NCBI RefSeq assembly: GCF_963924675.1
Contig: NC_089222.1
Span: 8,438,501 to 8,502,500, forward strand
Direction of reading: 5' to 3'
From: Phocoena phocoena
Taxonomy: Eukaryota > Chordata > Mammalia > Artiodactyla > Phocoenidae
Length of the DNA: 64,000 nt
Of this stretch, positions 22,401-34,838 are shown piece by piece (the stretch's first letter is position 1; every line of letters begins with the position of its first letter). Made by a program: the position numbers and the translations under genes. Under the pieces are notes generated by a model that saw nothing but the letters and a program-made list of their open reading frames with translations, was not told the DNA's origin and searched no databases.

Positions 22401-23440
22401 AATTTTACACATATGTCCAAGAGAGATATTAGTCCATGTTTTAATTTTTTTTAATAGTTTCTGTTTGGTTTTGGTTTCAAGGTAATGCTGGCTTTGTAGA
22501 ATGAATTTGTAAGCATTCTTCAACTTTTTGGACTAGTTTGAGAAGGATAGGTATTAACTCTTCTTTAATGTTTGGTAGAATTCCCCAGTGATGCTGTCTG
22601 GTACTAGAATTTTGATTGTTTGGAGTTTTGTTTTTTTTAATGATTCAATTTCATCACTAGTAATTGGTCTGTTCAGATTTCTGTTTCTTCCTGATATAGT
22701 CTTGGAAGATTGTATGTTTCCAGAAATTTATCCATTTTTTCTAGGTGTCCAGTTTGTTGGTGTATGATTTTCATAGGAATCTCTTAATATATTTTGCATT
22801 TCTGTGGTGTTGGTTGAAACTTCTCCTCTTTCATTTCTGATTTTATTTATTTGAGCCATCTCTTTTTTTATTGATGAATCTGGCTGAAGGTTTATTGATT
22901 TTGTGTACTTTTTCAAAGAACCAGCTCTTAGTTTCACTGATCTTTTCTATATTTTTTTAAGTCTCTATTTTATTTATTTTTGCTCTGGTCTTTATTATTT
23001 CCTTTCTTCAACTAACTTTGGCCTTTGCTTTTTTTTTATAGTTCCTTTAGATGTATGGTTAGACTGTTTATTTTAGATTTTTCTTGTTTCCTGAGGTAGA
23101 CCTGTATTGCTATAAATGTCCCTTTTAAAACTACCTTTTCTGCATTCCATAGATTTTGGAACATTGTGTTTTCAAATTCATTTTTCTCAAGGTATTTTTG
23201 ACTTCCTCTTTGACTTCTTCCATGACTCATCACTTGTTTAGCAGCATGTTTTAGACTCCATGTGTTTGTATTTTTTCCAGTTTTCTTCTTGTAGTTGATT
23301 TCTAGTTTTGTACTGTTGTGGTCTGAAAAGATGCTTGATATGATTCCAATCTTCTTAAATTTATTGAGATTTGTTATGTGGCCTAAGCTGTGATCTATCC
23401 TGGAGAATGTTCCATGTGCAATTGAATATAATGTGTATTC
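19405..23440 (-). mobile_element. Old L1, 5'-truncated, split by an ERV LTR
   Basis: Minus-strand L1 running from its 3'-UTR (TTGAAGTATAGTTGATGTAC at 19420) back through ORF2 to the endonuclease region (GGAGAATGTTCCATGTGCAA near 23400). An LTR interrupts the 3'-UTR at 19716-20191. ORF2 survives only as short broken frames; 22728-22937 and 23036-23233 still show recognisable linker sequence (e.g. NEFENTMFQNLWNAEKVVLK). A TG/TA-rich microsatellite has grown at about 20355-20410. At 23440 the sequence jumps straight into the 3'-UTR of another L1. Confidence 0.9.
19716..20191 (-). mobile_element. ERV solo LTR inside an L1
   Basis: The L1 3'-UTR breaks at 19715 and resumes at 20192, with GTTTTG at both joints (19710-19715 and 20192-20197), a 6-bp TSD. 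On the minus strand the insert ends near GCAGCCCAACACA, and an ATTAAA polyadenylation-signal variant occurs at 19815-19820. A 6-bp TSD is typical of betaretrovirus-like (class II) ERVs, but I cannot assign the family. No internal viral genes are present. Confidence 0.75.
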
Positions 23441-24085
23441 TGCTGTACAGCAGGTCCTTGTTGTTTATTTTATATATAGTAGTGTGTGTATTTTAATCCC
23501 AAACTCCTAATTTATCCCTCCCTTCCCCCCTTTTCCTATTGGTAACCATAAGTTTGTTTTCTATGTCTGTGAGTCTATTTATGTTTTGTAAATAAGTTAA
23601 TTTGTATTATTTTTTAGATTGCACGTATAAGTGCTATCATATGATATTTGTCTTTGTGTGGCTTCATTTAGTATGATAATTTCTAGGTCCATCCATGTTG
23701 CTGCAAATGGCATTATTTCATTCTTTTTTATGGCTGAGTAATATTCCTGTGTGTGTGTGTGTGTGTGTGTGTGTACACACATACATACATACACACACAC
23801 GTATACATCACTTCTTCATTACTCATTCATCTGTTGATGGACATTTAGGTTGCTTCCATGTTTTGGCTATTGTAAGTAGTGCTGCTATGAACATTGTGGT
23901 GCATGTATCTTTTTGAATTAGAGTTTTCATCTTTTCTGGATATACTTCCAGGAGTAGTATTGCTGGATCGTATGGTAGTTCTAATTTTAGTTTTTAAGGA
24001 ACCTCCATACTGTTCTCCATAATGGCTGTGCCAATTTACATTCCCACCAACAGTGTAGGAGGGTTCCCTTTTCTCCACGCCTAAA
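23441..24085 (-). mobile_element. L1 fragment lacking its 3' terminus
   Basis: Starts in the middle of an L1 3'-UTR (ACAGCAGGTCCTTGTTGTTT) with no poly(T) and no first ~150 bp of the 3' end, then continues into the ORF2 C-terminus (CCATAATGGCTGTGCCAATT near 24020) and stops near 24085. It abuts the endonuclease part of the neighbouring L1 in the same orientation. Confidence 0.85.
23748..23802 (+). repeat. (TG)n-(CA)n microsatellite in L1
   Basis: About 13 TG units followed by CACACATACATACATACACA. The TG and CA halves are partly self-complementary. It grew in a naturally TA/TG-rich part of the L1 3'-UTR. Confidence 0.95.
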
Positions 24086-24631
24086 AGGATAAAGTTTGAC
24101 CATCGACTGTAGTTATTAACTTGGCAGTTGTTTTTACAAGTGCATTCACTGCAAAGTTGGGAAACTTTAATCTGTTTTGATTGGATGACAGGCAAACAAC
24201 ATTGTATTTCTTGCGTTTTCAGCAATAATCTTTTTAGATTTCTTCGGTGTACCATAAATATTTTGTTAGGTTGTTTTAGTAATCCATGAGCTAAGAAGAA
24301 CTTTAGGAGGCATATAGAAGTTGCCTTCTTTAGTTGTTACTGTCCATGAGACGAATAAAACACAGAACACATGAGCAATGGGTAGTGGGATACAATTTGG
24401 TATTGAAGTGCAAGGAAAGGGATTTGATTTAGAGATAACCAGTATGAAATAAAATTCAGGAACCTTTCTATTTCTAAGGATAACTTTAAAGAGTTGAATG
24501 TGAAAATCCTACCATTCTGAAAAAAATCAACATCCACATATTTTTTCCATTTAAAATTTAAATTAAAAATACCACCTTTCTTTTTAAGACATTCAGTCCC
24601 ATGGAGAGAAAGAATTTCTTAATCTCTCAAC
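24086..24631. other. No recognised gene or repeat
   Basis: AT-rich sequence right of the L1 fragment. Minus-strand frames here run partly into the L1 and are not genes. Confidence 0.5.
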
Positions 24632-24728
24632 CTCAGTGCTCCTTCATCTTTAGTATGCACCACCTGGGAATCTTGCTAGTGCAGATTCTGATTCAAGGCC
24701 CGACCCTACATTTCTGACAATGTAGGTC
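24632..24728 (+). mobile_element. MER5-like hAT fragment
   Basis: Shows GCACCACCTGGGAATCTTGC and GATTCTGATTCAAGGCCCGA with CATTTCTGACAATG, the middle of a MER5 element. Confidence 0.65.
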
Positions 24729-25049
24729 AGTGCTCCACTGTACTTGTTTTCCCTGGGTCCACCACCTCTCCCGCTCCCTCCCAAATGACCCAAGTCTATA
24801 AGAATAGAAGCTATTTACGGAAAGCGTGCTTTAAAATTTTCTCTGCATACCCAGGTTTGTCTTATACACCTCTTGCCACTCAGTGATGTTCAACGAGCAC
24901 CAACTGATTGTGGCACCAGGAATTGTTTAAAAATATAGGTTTTCCTTAGTGCAACTTGGAATTATTTGCAGAGAATTTAGCAATACTCTTAGAGGCATTT
25001 AAAAATAACACTCTAGTCTCTAAAAGTGGTAGTGTGGGGAAAGCATGAA

Positions 25050-25275
25050 ACTGGGAGACATACTACCTTTGAATATAAACCCTGGCTCAGTCATTTACTG
25101 CTTGTGATACCTGAAGTATGTAATTTCAGCTCTCTGAGTCTCAGTTTCTTCATCAGTAAAATGGTGGAGTTAATGCCTACCTTGCAGGGTGGTTGTGAAA
25201 ATTAAAGGAAAGGATATATGTAAAGCATCTAGTACAGGGTTTAGAATATAGCAGGCACAGAGTAAATGCTAAGTT
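25050..25275 (-). mobile_element. MIR SINE
   Basis: Nearly complete MIR in reverse: CCTGGCTCAGTCATTTACTG, CAGTTTCTTCATCAGTAAAA, then GGTTGTGAAAATTAAAGGAA, AGCATCTAGTACAGGGTT and AGCAGGCACAGAGTAAATGC. Confidence 0.93.
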
Positions 25276-25660
25276 CTTTTTTTACCTCTTCTTCTACTAT
25301 TCTTTGATCTGAATCAGAGGAGTAAAATTTCTGCAGGTTTGAAAGTCACAGCCAAGGGAGAGTTAAGTAAAGTCAGAAAAAGGTGCATACCCCTGTAATT
25401 AGTCTCTACTTAAGATCTAAACTTACCTTGTGTATTTTGAAAAGGAAAAATGTATTATGTAAAATGACTTTCATCATAAAATTAGCACAGTTGGTGTTTT
25501 GTATATAAAAGTTAAGCTTATTTAGGGGGAAACCACTTTATTATTTGGACTAAAAAATGTTCAACCTTTTTTTGGTTACAATTGGAGCTAAAAGTTACTC
25601 AGATTTATGAAATGTGGCAGAGTTAAATCATTAAATCTTGCTCACTTTTGAAAATCAAGC
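25276..25660. other. No recognised gene or repeat
   Basis: AT-rich spacer. Nothing recognised. Confidence 0.5.
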
Positions 25661-26203
25661 TGTATTAATTTGATTTGCTGCTTAACAATATTACTGCAAA
25701 CTTAGTGGCTTAAAAGAGCACTCATTATCTCACAGTTTCTATGGATCAGGAATCTGGTCACAGCTGATTTTCAACAAGGATGCAATAAGGGCATCAGACA
25801 GGTCTGGGTTCTCATCTAAAGACTCCAGTGGGAAAGTATCTGCTTCTAATAAGCTCACAGGTTTTTGGCAGAATTCAGTTCTTTGGGGTTGTAGGGCAGA
25901 GGGCTCCAATTTCTTGCTGGCTGTTGGCTGGAGGCCACCCTTAGTCCCTGGAGGCTGCCTTCAGTTCTTTGCCACAGGGTCCTCCCCACATGGCCACTTG
26001 CTTCTTCAGACCCTGCAAGGGAGAGAATCTTTTTGTGAGATGGAGGTCACTATCTTATGTAACATAATCATGCAAGTGACAGTCCATCACTATTGGCTAA
26101 AAGCAAGAAATACGTCCTGCCCACATTCAAGGGGGGATTATATAAGGGCTTAGATACCAAGAGATGGGGATCATGGGGGCACCATAGAGTCTGCTGCCAC
26201 ACA
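25661..26203 (-). mobile_element. MLT1-like (ERVL-MaLR) LTR
   Basis: Reverse-oriented landmarks: CTTAGTGGCTTAAAAGAGCA, TCTCACAGTTTCTATGGATC, CTTGCTGGCTGTTGGCTGGA, GCAAGTGACAGTCCATCACT, and an end reading GAGTCTGCTGCCACACA. The same order appears at 35735-36235 and 61803-62395. No internal sequence is attached. Confidence 0.7.
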
Positions 26204-26254
26204 AGCATGTGTCTGAAAATAAAATGAATATTAACATATCAGTAAAAGAAAGCT

Positions 26255-26400
26255 AATATGATCATATATACATGTAGCAAATCATTATGTTGTACACCTT
26301 AACCTTATATAATGTTATGTGTCAATTCTATCTCAATAAAACTGGAAAAAATAAATTACAAAACACAAAAACAAAAGAAACAAAAAACAAAACAAAAAGA
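26255..26400 (+). mobile_element. L1 3'-terminal fragment with A-rich tail
   Basis: ATTATGTTGTACACCTTAAC and TCAATTCTATCTCAATAAAA followed by a ~60-bp A-rich tail with AAAC interruptions. This is the classic 3' end of an older L1 family. Confidence 0.7.
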
Positions 26401-27399
26401 GAGCTAATTTTTTCCAACTTCTTATCCCCTTTGATGTTAACCATATCATGTATGCACAGTGTCTATATTCACAGAACAAACTGGTAGAACACAGGAGGAA
26501 AAATGGCCTGAAACTCATTGGATATAAATATGTGACTTGAGACTTAGTTTAATCAGTCTAATTTTATGAATAACTTTATCAGAAATTTCTGCTTTGATGT
26601 TTTCATGATGTTCACAGAGTATTGAAAACAAAAATTTTACCTATACAGACACCAATTTCTCTATTAAAAACTGATTTGGAATATTTTTAACAATGGTATA
26701 ATTTTGGAATGTTTTTAAAGGTGGTACCTGTGCCACTTCATTTTGTGAATTGCAAGCAGGAATGAAGAGGCTTTGTCACCATAGTTGGATAGAGCGATCT
26801 GGAAAAACCCTGGGCTGCCTTCTCTAACTCCAAACCAGAAAGTCTTCTGCATCTGAGATTTTGATGGTATTTGCCCCAGTCACCAATAAGTATGTACCTT
26901 AATTTTCAGCTTAGCCAATTCCTCAAGTAGTAGGCTCTCTGAATCTCAAAACCAAAGTTTGTAAATCAGAATTAATTTATTAGCTTATTCTTAATAAAAC
27001 TGCTCCAGTTAATTTCTTCTGGACTTGAAATCAGAAATGTTATTAGATGAAAAACGTCTATGCTTAGTATCTTATCTCCAGTAGCAATCATATCATACAG
27101 TTCTAGTTTAAAATCCTTTATTAATATGTTTTAGAGACAGCTGGAAGCACTATATGCTGAGTAGCAGTGTTCATATATATATGTGTGTGTGTGTGTGTGT
27201 GTATGTGTATATATATATATATATGCATACACCTATATATTCTAAAACCATTCATGTAAAATTTCTCTGCTTTTGGAAAGGAAAAATTTACATATATAAA
27301 TAAAGACAAAGATAAATAATAATACATTCCTTCATTGTTTCTCTTTCTAACACTTCACTCTTGAAATTATTCTTTATGATTTTGAATTTCTTTGTTTTT
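26401..27399. other. Unique DNA with one microsatellite
   Basis: AT-rich DNA without a recognised gene. At 27173-27226 there is a compound TA-TG-TA microsatellite (about ten TG units flanked by TA runs). Confidence 0.6.
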
Positions 27400-27419
27400 T
27401 TATTGAATGTTTTCAATAT

Positions 27420-29645
27420 CTGCAAATCAGTCAGTGTGGTACACCACCTTAACAAATAGAAGAATGAAAACCATATGATTATCTCAATAGATGCAGGAAA
27501 AACTTTTGATAAAATTCAACGTCTATTTATGATAAAAACTCTCCAGAAAGTGGGCATAGAGGGAACTTAGCTCAACATAATAAAGGCCATGTATAACAAA
27601 CCCACAGCTAATATCAAACTCAATGGTGAAAAACTGAAAGCATTTCCTCTCAGATCAGGAATAAGACAAGGATGTCCACTCTCACCACTTGTATTCAACA
27701 TAGTTTTGGAAGTCCTAGCCATGGCAATTAGAGAAGAAAAAAAAAAAAGAAAGGCATCCAAATTGGAAAAGAAGAAATAAAAGTGTCATTGTTTGCATAT
27801 GACATGATACTGTACATAGAAAATCCTAAATATGCTACCAGAAAACTACTAGAGCTCATCAATAAATTTGGTAAAGTTGCAGGATACAAAATTAATACAG
27901 AAATCTGTTGCATTTCTATACATAAGAACAAAAGGTCAGAAGGAGAAGTTAAGGAAACAATCCCATTTACCATGGCATCAAAAAAAAATAAAATAAAATA
28001 CCTAGGAATAAACCTACCTAAGGAGGCAAAAGAGTTGTACTCTGAAAACTGTAAGACACTGATGAAGGAAATTGAAGATGACACAAAGAAATGGAAAGAA
28101 TATCATATTGTTGATTGGAAGAATCAATATTGTCAAACTGACTATACTACCCAAAGCAATCTACAGATTCAGTGCAATTCCTATCAAATTACCAATGGAA
28201 TTTTTCACAGAACTAGAACAAAAAATTTTTAAATTTGTATGGAAACACAGACAACCGTGAATAGCCAAAGCAATTGTGAGAAAGAAAAATGGAGCTGGAG
28301 GAATCAGGCTATCTGACTTCAGACTACACTACAAAGCTGTAGTCATCAAAACAGTATGGTACTGTTGGACAAACATTATGGACAAAACCAGAAATATAGA
28401 TCAGTGAAACAGGATAGAGAGCCTAGAAATAAACCCACACACATATGGTCAGTTAATATACGACAAAGGAGGCAAGAATGTACAATGGAGGAAAGATGGT
28501 CTCTTCAATAAGTGGTTCTGGGAAAACTGGACAGCTACACATAAAAATGAAATTAGAACATTCTCTAACACCATACACAAAAATAAACTCAAAATGGATT
28601 AAAGATGTAAATGTAAGACCAGATATTATAAAACTATTAGAGGAAAACATAGGCAGAACACTCTTTGACATAAATTGCAGCAGTATTTTTTTTAGATCCG
28701 TCTCTTAGAGTAATGGAAATAAAAACAAAACAACATGGGCTTTCCTGGTGGCATATTGGTTGAGAGTCCGCCTGCCAATGCAGGGGACACGGGTTCATGC
28801 CCCAGACCGGGAAGATCCCACATGCCGCGGAGTGGCTAGGCCTGTGAGCCATGGCCACTGAGCCTGCGCGTCCAGAGCCTGTGCTCTGCAATGGGAAAGG
28901 CCACAACAGTGAGAGGCTTGCGTACCACACACACAAAAAAACCCCCCAGCAACAACAAAAAACAAATGGGACCTAATTAAACTTAAAAGCTTTTGCACAG
29001 CAAAGGAAACTAAACAAAATGAAAAGACAAACTGCAGAATGGGAGAAAATATTTGCAAATGATGTGACTAACAAGGGATTAAACTCCAAAATATACAAAT
29101 AGCTCATACAGCTCAATATCAAGGAAAAAAGCAACCCAATCAAAAAATGGGCAGAATATCTAAAAAGACATTTCTCCAAAAAAGACATACGGATGACCAT
29201 AAGGCACATGAAAAGATGCTCACCGTTACTGCTTATTAGAGAAATGCAAATCAAAAATACAATGAGGTATCACCTCACACCGGGTAGAATGGCCAACATC
29301 AAAAAAGCTACAAATAATAAATGTCGAAGAGGGTGTGGAGAAAAGGAAACCCTCTTACACTGTTGGTGGGAATGTAAGTTGGTGCAACCACTATGGAAAA
29401 CAGTATGGAGATTCCTCAGAAAACTTAAAATAGAGCTACCATATGATCCTGCAATCCCACTCCTGGGCATATATCTGGAGGAAATCATAGTTCAGAAAGT
29501 TACATGCACCACAATGTTCATAGCATTACTATTTACAACAGCCAAGATATGGAAGCAATGTAAGTGTCCATTGACAAATGACTGGATAAAGATGTGGTAT
29601 ATATATATATCCAATGGAATATTGCTCAGCCATAAAACAGAATGA
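27420..29645 (+). pseudogene. Broken L1 ORF2 (RT and C-terminal domain)
   Basis: Relic of the L1 ORF2 protein, which in intact elements combines endonuclease, reverse transcriptase and a Cys-rich C-terminal domain. Here the endonuclease is missing. [20 protein letters not shown] is preserved at about 27650-27710. The reverse-transcriptase active-site box FADD has become FAYD (frame 27783-28232), losing one catalytic aspartate. Frame 29193-29645 keeps the C-terminal Cys/His pattern in [18 protein letters not shown]. Stops, frameshifts and a SINE break the frame, so it is inactive. Confidence 0.92.
28738..28945 (+). mobile_element. CHR-2-like SINE in L1
   Basis: GGGCTTTCCTGGTGGCATAT head, then CCTGCCAATGCAGGGGACAC, GTGAGCCATGGCCACTGAGC, and an end GGCTTGCGTACCACACACAC with an A-rich tail. 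It lies at the A-rich ORF2 stretch just after AATAAAAACAAAAC, typical of L1-endonuclease target choice. Confidence 0.95.
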
Positions 29646-30005
29646 AATAATGCCATTTGCAGCAGCATGGATGGGCCTAGAGGTTATCATACTAAGTGAA
29701 GTAAGTCAGACAGAGAAAGACAAATATCATTTGATATTGCTTATATGTGGAATCTAAAAAAATGATACAAATGAACTTATTTACAAAACAGAAATAGACT
29801 CACAGATAAAATAGATAACCAACAAGGGCCTACTGTATAGCACAGGGAAGTATACACAATGTCTTGTAATAACCTATAATGGAAGAGAATGTCAAAAAAG
29901 AATATATATATGTATAACTGCATCACTTTGCTGTATACCTGAAAATAACACAACTTTATAAATCAAATATATTTCTATAAAAATTTAGAAAATAAAAATA
30001 AAATA

Positions 30006-30331
30006 AGTTTAAAAAATGTTTCTTTTTCCTTCTTTCAAAAGTAGAACAAAATAATCACCGGTAATACCAGAACCAAGAGGGTATCAATAATATTTTGGTC
30101 TATTTCTTCCCGGCCATATTTTTATGTATATGCATGCATATATGTATTCATATATATATATATTATATAAGCATATAAGATATTTATTATGTAGTATTAT
30201 GTTATTAAGTATTATATATATATTATGTGTGTGTTTAAGTATGTATGTATTTTGAAAACCAGTGCTTTTGTCCCTTGGCAATATATCAACAAAATATGAT
30301 CAACTGATAATTTAGGAGATTTATAATCATG
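30006..30331. other. AT-rich spacer
   Basis: TA-rich low-complexity sequence around 30120-30240 (TATATATATATTATATAAGC and similar). No gene. Confidence 0.6.
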
Positions 30332-31727
30332 GGTTTTTTTAAACATTTTTATTGGGGTATAATTGCTTTACAATGTTGTGTTAATTTCTGCTGTATAACA
30401 AAGTGAATCAGTTATATGTATACATATATCCCCATATCCCCTCCCTATTTCATCTCCCTCCCACCATCCCTATCTAAACCCTCTAGGTGGTCACAAAGCA
30501 CCGAGCTGATCTCCCTGGGCTATGCAGCTGCTTCCAACTAGCTATCTGTTTTACATTTGGTAGTGTATATATATCAGTGCTACTCTTTCACTTCATCCCA
30601 GCTTACCCTTCCCACTCCCCAGGTCCTCAAGGCTGTTCTCTATCTTTGCGTCCTTATTCCTGTCCTGCCCCTAGGTTCATCAGAACCTTTTTGTTGTTGT
30701 TGTTAAATTCCATGTATATGTGTTAGCATACAGTATTTGTTTTTCTCTTTCTGAGTTACTTCACTGTGTATGACAGACTCTAGGTCCATCCACCTCACTA
30801 CAAATAAGAAAATTTTGTTTCTTTTTATGGCCGAGTAATATTCCATTGTATATATGTGCCATATCTTCTTTATCCATTCATCTGTTGATGGACACTTAGG
30901 TTGCTTTCATGTCCTGGCTATTGTAAATAGTGCTGCAATGAACATTTTGGTACATGACTCTTTGGGAATTATGGTTTTCTCAGGGTATAGGCCCAGGAGT
31001 GGGATTGCTGGGTCATATGGTAATTCTACTTTTAGTTTTTTAAGGAACCTCCATTTGTTCTTCACAGTGGCTGTATCAATTTACATTCCCACCAACAGTG
31101 AAAGAGTGTTCCCTTTTCTGCACACCCTCTCCAGCATTTATAGTTTGAAGATTTTTTGATGATGGCCATTCTGACTGGTGTGAAGTGATACCTCATTGTG
31201 GGTTTGATTTGTATTTCTCTAATGATTAGTGATATTGAGCATCCTGATATGTGTTTGTTGTCATTCTGTGTATCTTCTTTGGAGAAATGTCTATTTAGGT
31301 CTTCTGCCCATTTTTGGATTGGGTTGTTTGATTTTTTGATACTGAGCTGCATGAGCTGCTTGTATATTTTGGAGGTTACTCCCTTGTCAGTTGTTTCATT
31401 TGCAAATATTTTCTTCCATTCTGAGGGTTGTTTTTTTGTCTTGTTTATGGTTTCCTTTGCTGTGCAAGAGCTTTTAAGTTTCATTAGGTCCCATTTGTTT
31501 ACTTTTGTTTTTATTTCCATTTCTCTAGGAGGTGGGTCAAAAAGGATCTTGCTGTGATTTATGTCATAGAGTGTTCTCCCTATGTTTTCCTCTAAGAAGT
31601 TTATAGTGTCTGGCCTTACATTTAGGTCTTTAATCCATTTTGAGTTTATTTTTGTGTGTGGTGTTAGGGAGTGTTCTAATTTCATTCTTTTACATGTAGC
31701 TGTCCAGTTTTTCCAGCACCACTTATT

Positions 31728-31969
31728 GAAGAGGCTGTCTTTTCTCCCTTGTATATTCTTGCCTCCTGTATCAAAAATAAGGTGACCATATGTGCGTGGG
31801 TTTACCTCTGGTCCTTCTATCCTTTTCCATTGATCTATATTTCTGCTTGAAGAAGCTGTCTTTTCTCCATTGTATATTTTGCCTCCTTTGTCAAAGATAA
31901 GGTGACCATAGGTGCATGGGTTTATCTCTGGGCTTTCCATACTATTTCTTTGATCTGTATTTTTGGTTT
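31728..31969 (-). repeat. ~120-bp tandem duplication within ORF2
   Basis: Two adjacent copies (31728-31848 and 31849-31969), each starting GAAGA[G/A]GCTGTCTTTTCTC and carrying ATAAGGTGACCATA. By eye they are about 84 percent identical, with a 1-base indel. In the minus-strand frame the shift is 40 codons, so YGHLIFD appears twice without breaking the frame. The other L1s in the window have one copy here. Confidence 0.9.
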
Positions 31970-34111
31970 TTTGCCAGTACCATGCTGTCTATATTACTGG
32001 AGCTTTGTAATATAGTTTGAAGTTGGGGAGCCTGATTCCTCCTGCTCTGTTTTTCTTTTTCAAGATTTCTTTGGCTATTCAGGGTTTTTTGTGTTTCCAT
32101 ACAAATTGTAAACTCATTTGTTCTAGTTCTGTGAAAAATGCCATTTGTAGCTTGATAGGGATTGCACTGAATCTATAGATTGCTTTGGGTAGTATGGCCA
32201 TTTTCAGTGCTGATTCTTCCCATCCAAGAACATGGCATATCTCTCCATCTGTTTGTATCATCTTTAATTTCTTTCATCAGTGTCTTATAGTTTTCTGCAT
32301 ACAGGTCTTTTGTCTTCTTAGGAAGGTTTATTCCTAGGTATTTTATTCTTTTTGTTGCAGTGGTAAATGCGGTGGTTTCCTTAATTTCTCTTTCAGATTA
32401 TTTGTTATTAGTGTATAGGAATGCAAGAGATTTCTGTGCATTAATTTTGTGTCCTGCTACTTTACCAGATTCATTAATTAGCTCTAGTAGTTTTCTGCTG
32501 GCATCTTTAGGATTCTCTATGTATGGTATCATGTCATCTGCAAACAGTGACAATTTTACTTCTTTTTTTCTGATTTGGATTCCTTTTATTTTTCTTTTCT
32601 GATTGCTGTGGCTAAAACTTCCAAAACTATGTTGAATAATTGTGGTGAGAGTGGGCAACCTTGTCTTGTTCCTGATCTTAGTGGAAATTGTTTCAGTTTT
32701 TCACCATGGGGAAGGATGTTGGCTTTGGGTTTGTCACGTATGGCCTTTATTATGTTGAGGTAGGTTTATGCCCACTTTCTGGAGAGCTTTTATCTTAAAT
32801 GGGTGTTGAATTTTGTTGAAAGCTTTTTCTTCATCTATTGAGATTATCATATGGTTTTTTTTCTTCAGTTTGTTAACATGGTTTATCACATTGATTAATT
32901 TGTGTATTTTGAAGAATCCTTGCCTTCCTGGGGTAAACCCCACTTGATCATGGTGTATGATCCTTTTAATATGCTGTTGGATTCTGTTTGCTAGTATTTT
33001 GTTGAGGATTTTTGCATCTATGTTCATCAGTGATATTTGTCTGTAATTTTCCTTTCTTGTGACATCTTTGTCTGGTTTTACTATCAGGTGATTTTCAGCC
33101 TCATAGAATGAGTTTGGGAGTGTTCCTCCCTCTACTATGTTTTGGAAGAGTTTGTGAAGAGTAAGTGTTAGCTGTTCTCTAAACATTTGATAGAATTCAC
33201 CTGTGAAGCCATCTGGTCCTGGGCTTTTGTTTATTGGAAGATTTTTAATCACAGTTTCAATTTCAGTGTTTGTGACTGGTCTGTTCATATTTCCTGTTTC
33301 TTCCTGGTTCAGTCTTGAAATTTGTACTTTTCTAAGAATTTGCCTATTTTTTCCAGGTTGTTCCTTTTATTGGCATATAGTTGCTTATAGTAGTCTCTCA
33401 TAATCCCTTGTGTTTCTGCAGTGTCTGTTGTAACTTCCTTCTTTTTCATTTCTAATTCTGTTGATTTGAGTCTTCTTGCTTTTTTTCTTGATGAGTCTGT
33501 GTAATGGTGTGTCCATTTTGTTTATCTTTTCAAAGAACCAGCTTTTAGTTTTATTCATCTTTGCTATTGTTTCCTTCATTTTTTTTCATTTATTTCTGAT
33601 CTGATCTTTATGATTTGTTTCCTTCTGCTAACTTTGAGTTTTGTTTATTCTTTCTCTGGATCGTTTAGGTGTAAGCTTAGATTGTTTATTGGAGATTTTT
33701 CTTGTTTCTTGAGGTAGGATTGTATTGCTGTAAACTTCCCTCTTAGAACTGCTTTTGCTGCATCCCATAGATTTTGGATCATCATGTTTTCATTGTCATT
33801 TCTTTCTAGGTATTTTTCGATTTCCTTTGTGATCTTTTGGTTATTTAGTAGCATATTGTTTAGCCTCCCTGTGTTTGTATTTTTTATAGGTTTTTTCTCC
33901 TGTAATTGATACCTAGTCTCATAGCTTTGTGGTCGGAAAAGATACTTGATATGATTTCAATTTTCCTAAATTTACTGAGGCTTGATTTGTGACCCAAGAT
34001 ATGATGTACCCTGCAGAATGTTCCATGAGCACTTGAGAAGAAAGTGTAGTTTGTTGGTTTTGGATGGAATGTCTTACACGTATCAGTTAAGTCTATCTGG
34101 TCTCATGTGTC

Positions 34112-34451
34112 ATTTTTTTTGGTTTTTTTGGCTGCGTTGGGTCTTCATTGCTGCGCACAGGCTTTCTCTAGTTGCGGCAAGTGCGGGTTACTCTTCGTTG
34201 TGGTGTGCAGGCTTCTTATTTTTGTGGCTTCTCTTGTTGCAGAGCACGGGCTCTAGGCATGTGGGCTTCAGTAGTTGAGGCATGCAGGCTCAGTAGTTGT
34301 GGCTTGTGGGCTGTAGGGCGCAGGTTCAGTAGTTGTGGTACATGGGCTTAGTTGCTCCACAGCATGTGGGATCTTCCTGTCCTAGGGATTGAACCTGTGT
34401 TCTCTGAATTGGCAGGTGGATTCTTAACCACTGAACCACCAGGGAAGCCCC
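34112..34451 (-). mobile_element. CHR-type SINE, long form, in L1
   Basis: TTTTTTGGCTGCGTTGGGTC through the AGTAGTTGTGGC repeats to CCACCAGGGAAGCCCC. It splits the L1 sequence CTCATGTGTCATTT and CTAATGTGCCTTTT, which look like an aged TSD. Confidence 0.93.
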
Positions 34452-34838
34452 CTAATGTGCCTTTTAAAGCTTGTGTTTCCTTATTTATTTTCATTTTGTA
34501 TGATCTGTCCATTGGTGAAAGTGGGGCGTTAAAGTCCCCTACTATTATTGTGTTACTGTCAATTTCCCCTTTTTGTGGCTGTTTGCCCTTGCCTTATGTA
34601 TTGAGATGCTACTATGTTGGATGCATAAATATTTACAATGGTTATATCTTCTTGTATTGATCCCTTGATCATTATGTAGTTTCTTTGTCTCTTGTACTAG
34701 TCTTTATTTTAAAGTCTGTTTTGTCTGATATGAGTATTGCTACTCCAGCTTTCTTTTGATTTCCATTTGTATGGAATATATTTTTCCATCCCCTCACTTT
34801 CAGTCTGTATGTGTCCCTAGGTCTGAAGTGGGTCTCTT

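Larger units (their letters stand above)
27400..30005 (+). mobile_element. 5'-truncated L1 with nested SINE
   Basis: Plus-strand L1 that begins within the ORF2 reverse-transcriptase domain (near CAGTCAGTGTGGTACACCAC) and runs through the ORF2 C-terminus and the 3'-UTR to an A-rich end near 30000. A CHR SINE is nested at 28738-28945. I could not find a clear TSD. Confidence 0.93.

Noticed and set aside
23748..23802. TG/CA stretches and other short spaced repeats as a CRISPR-like array
   Set aside because: They are plain microsatellites in a mammalian genome, with no unique spacers or associated genes.
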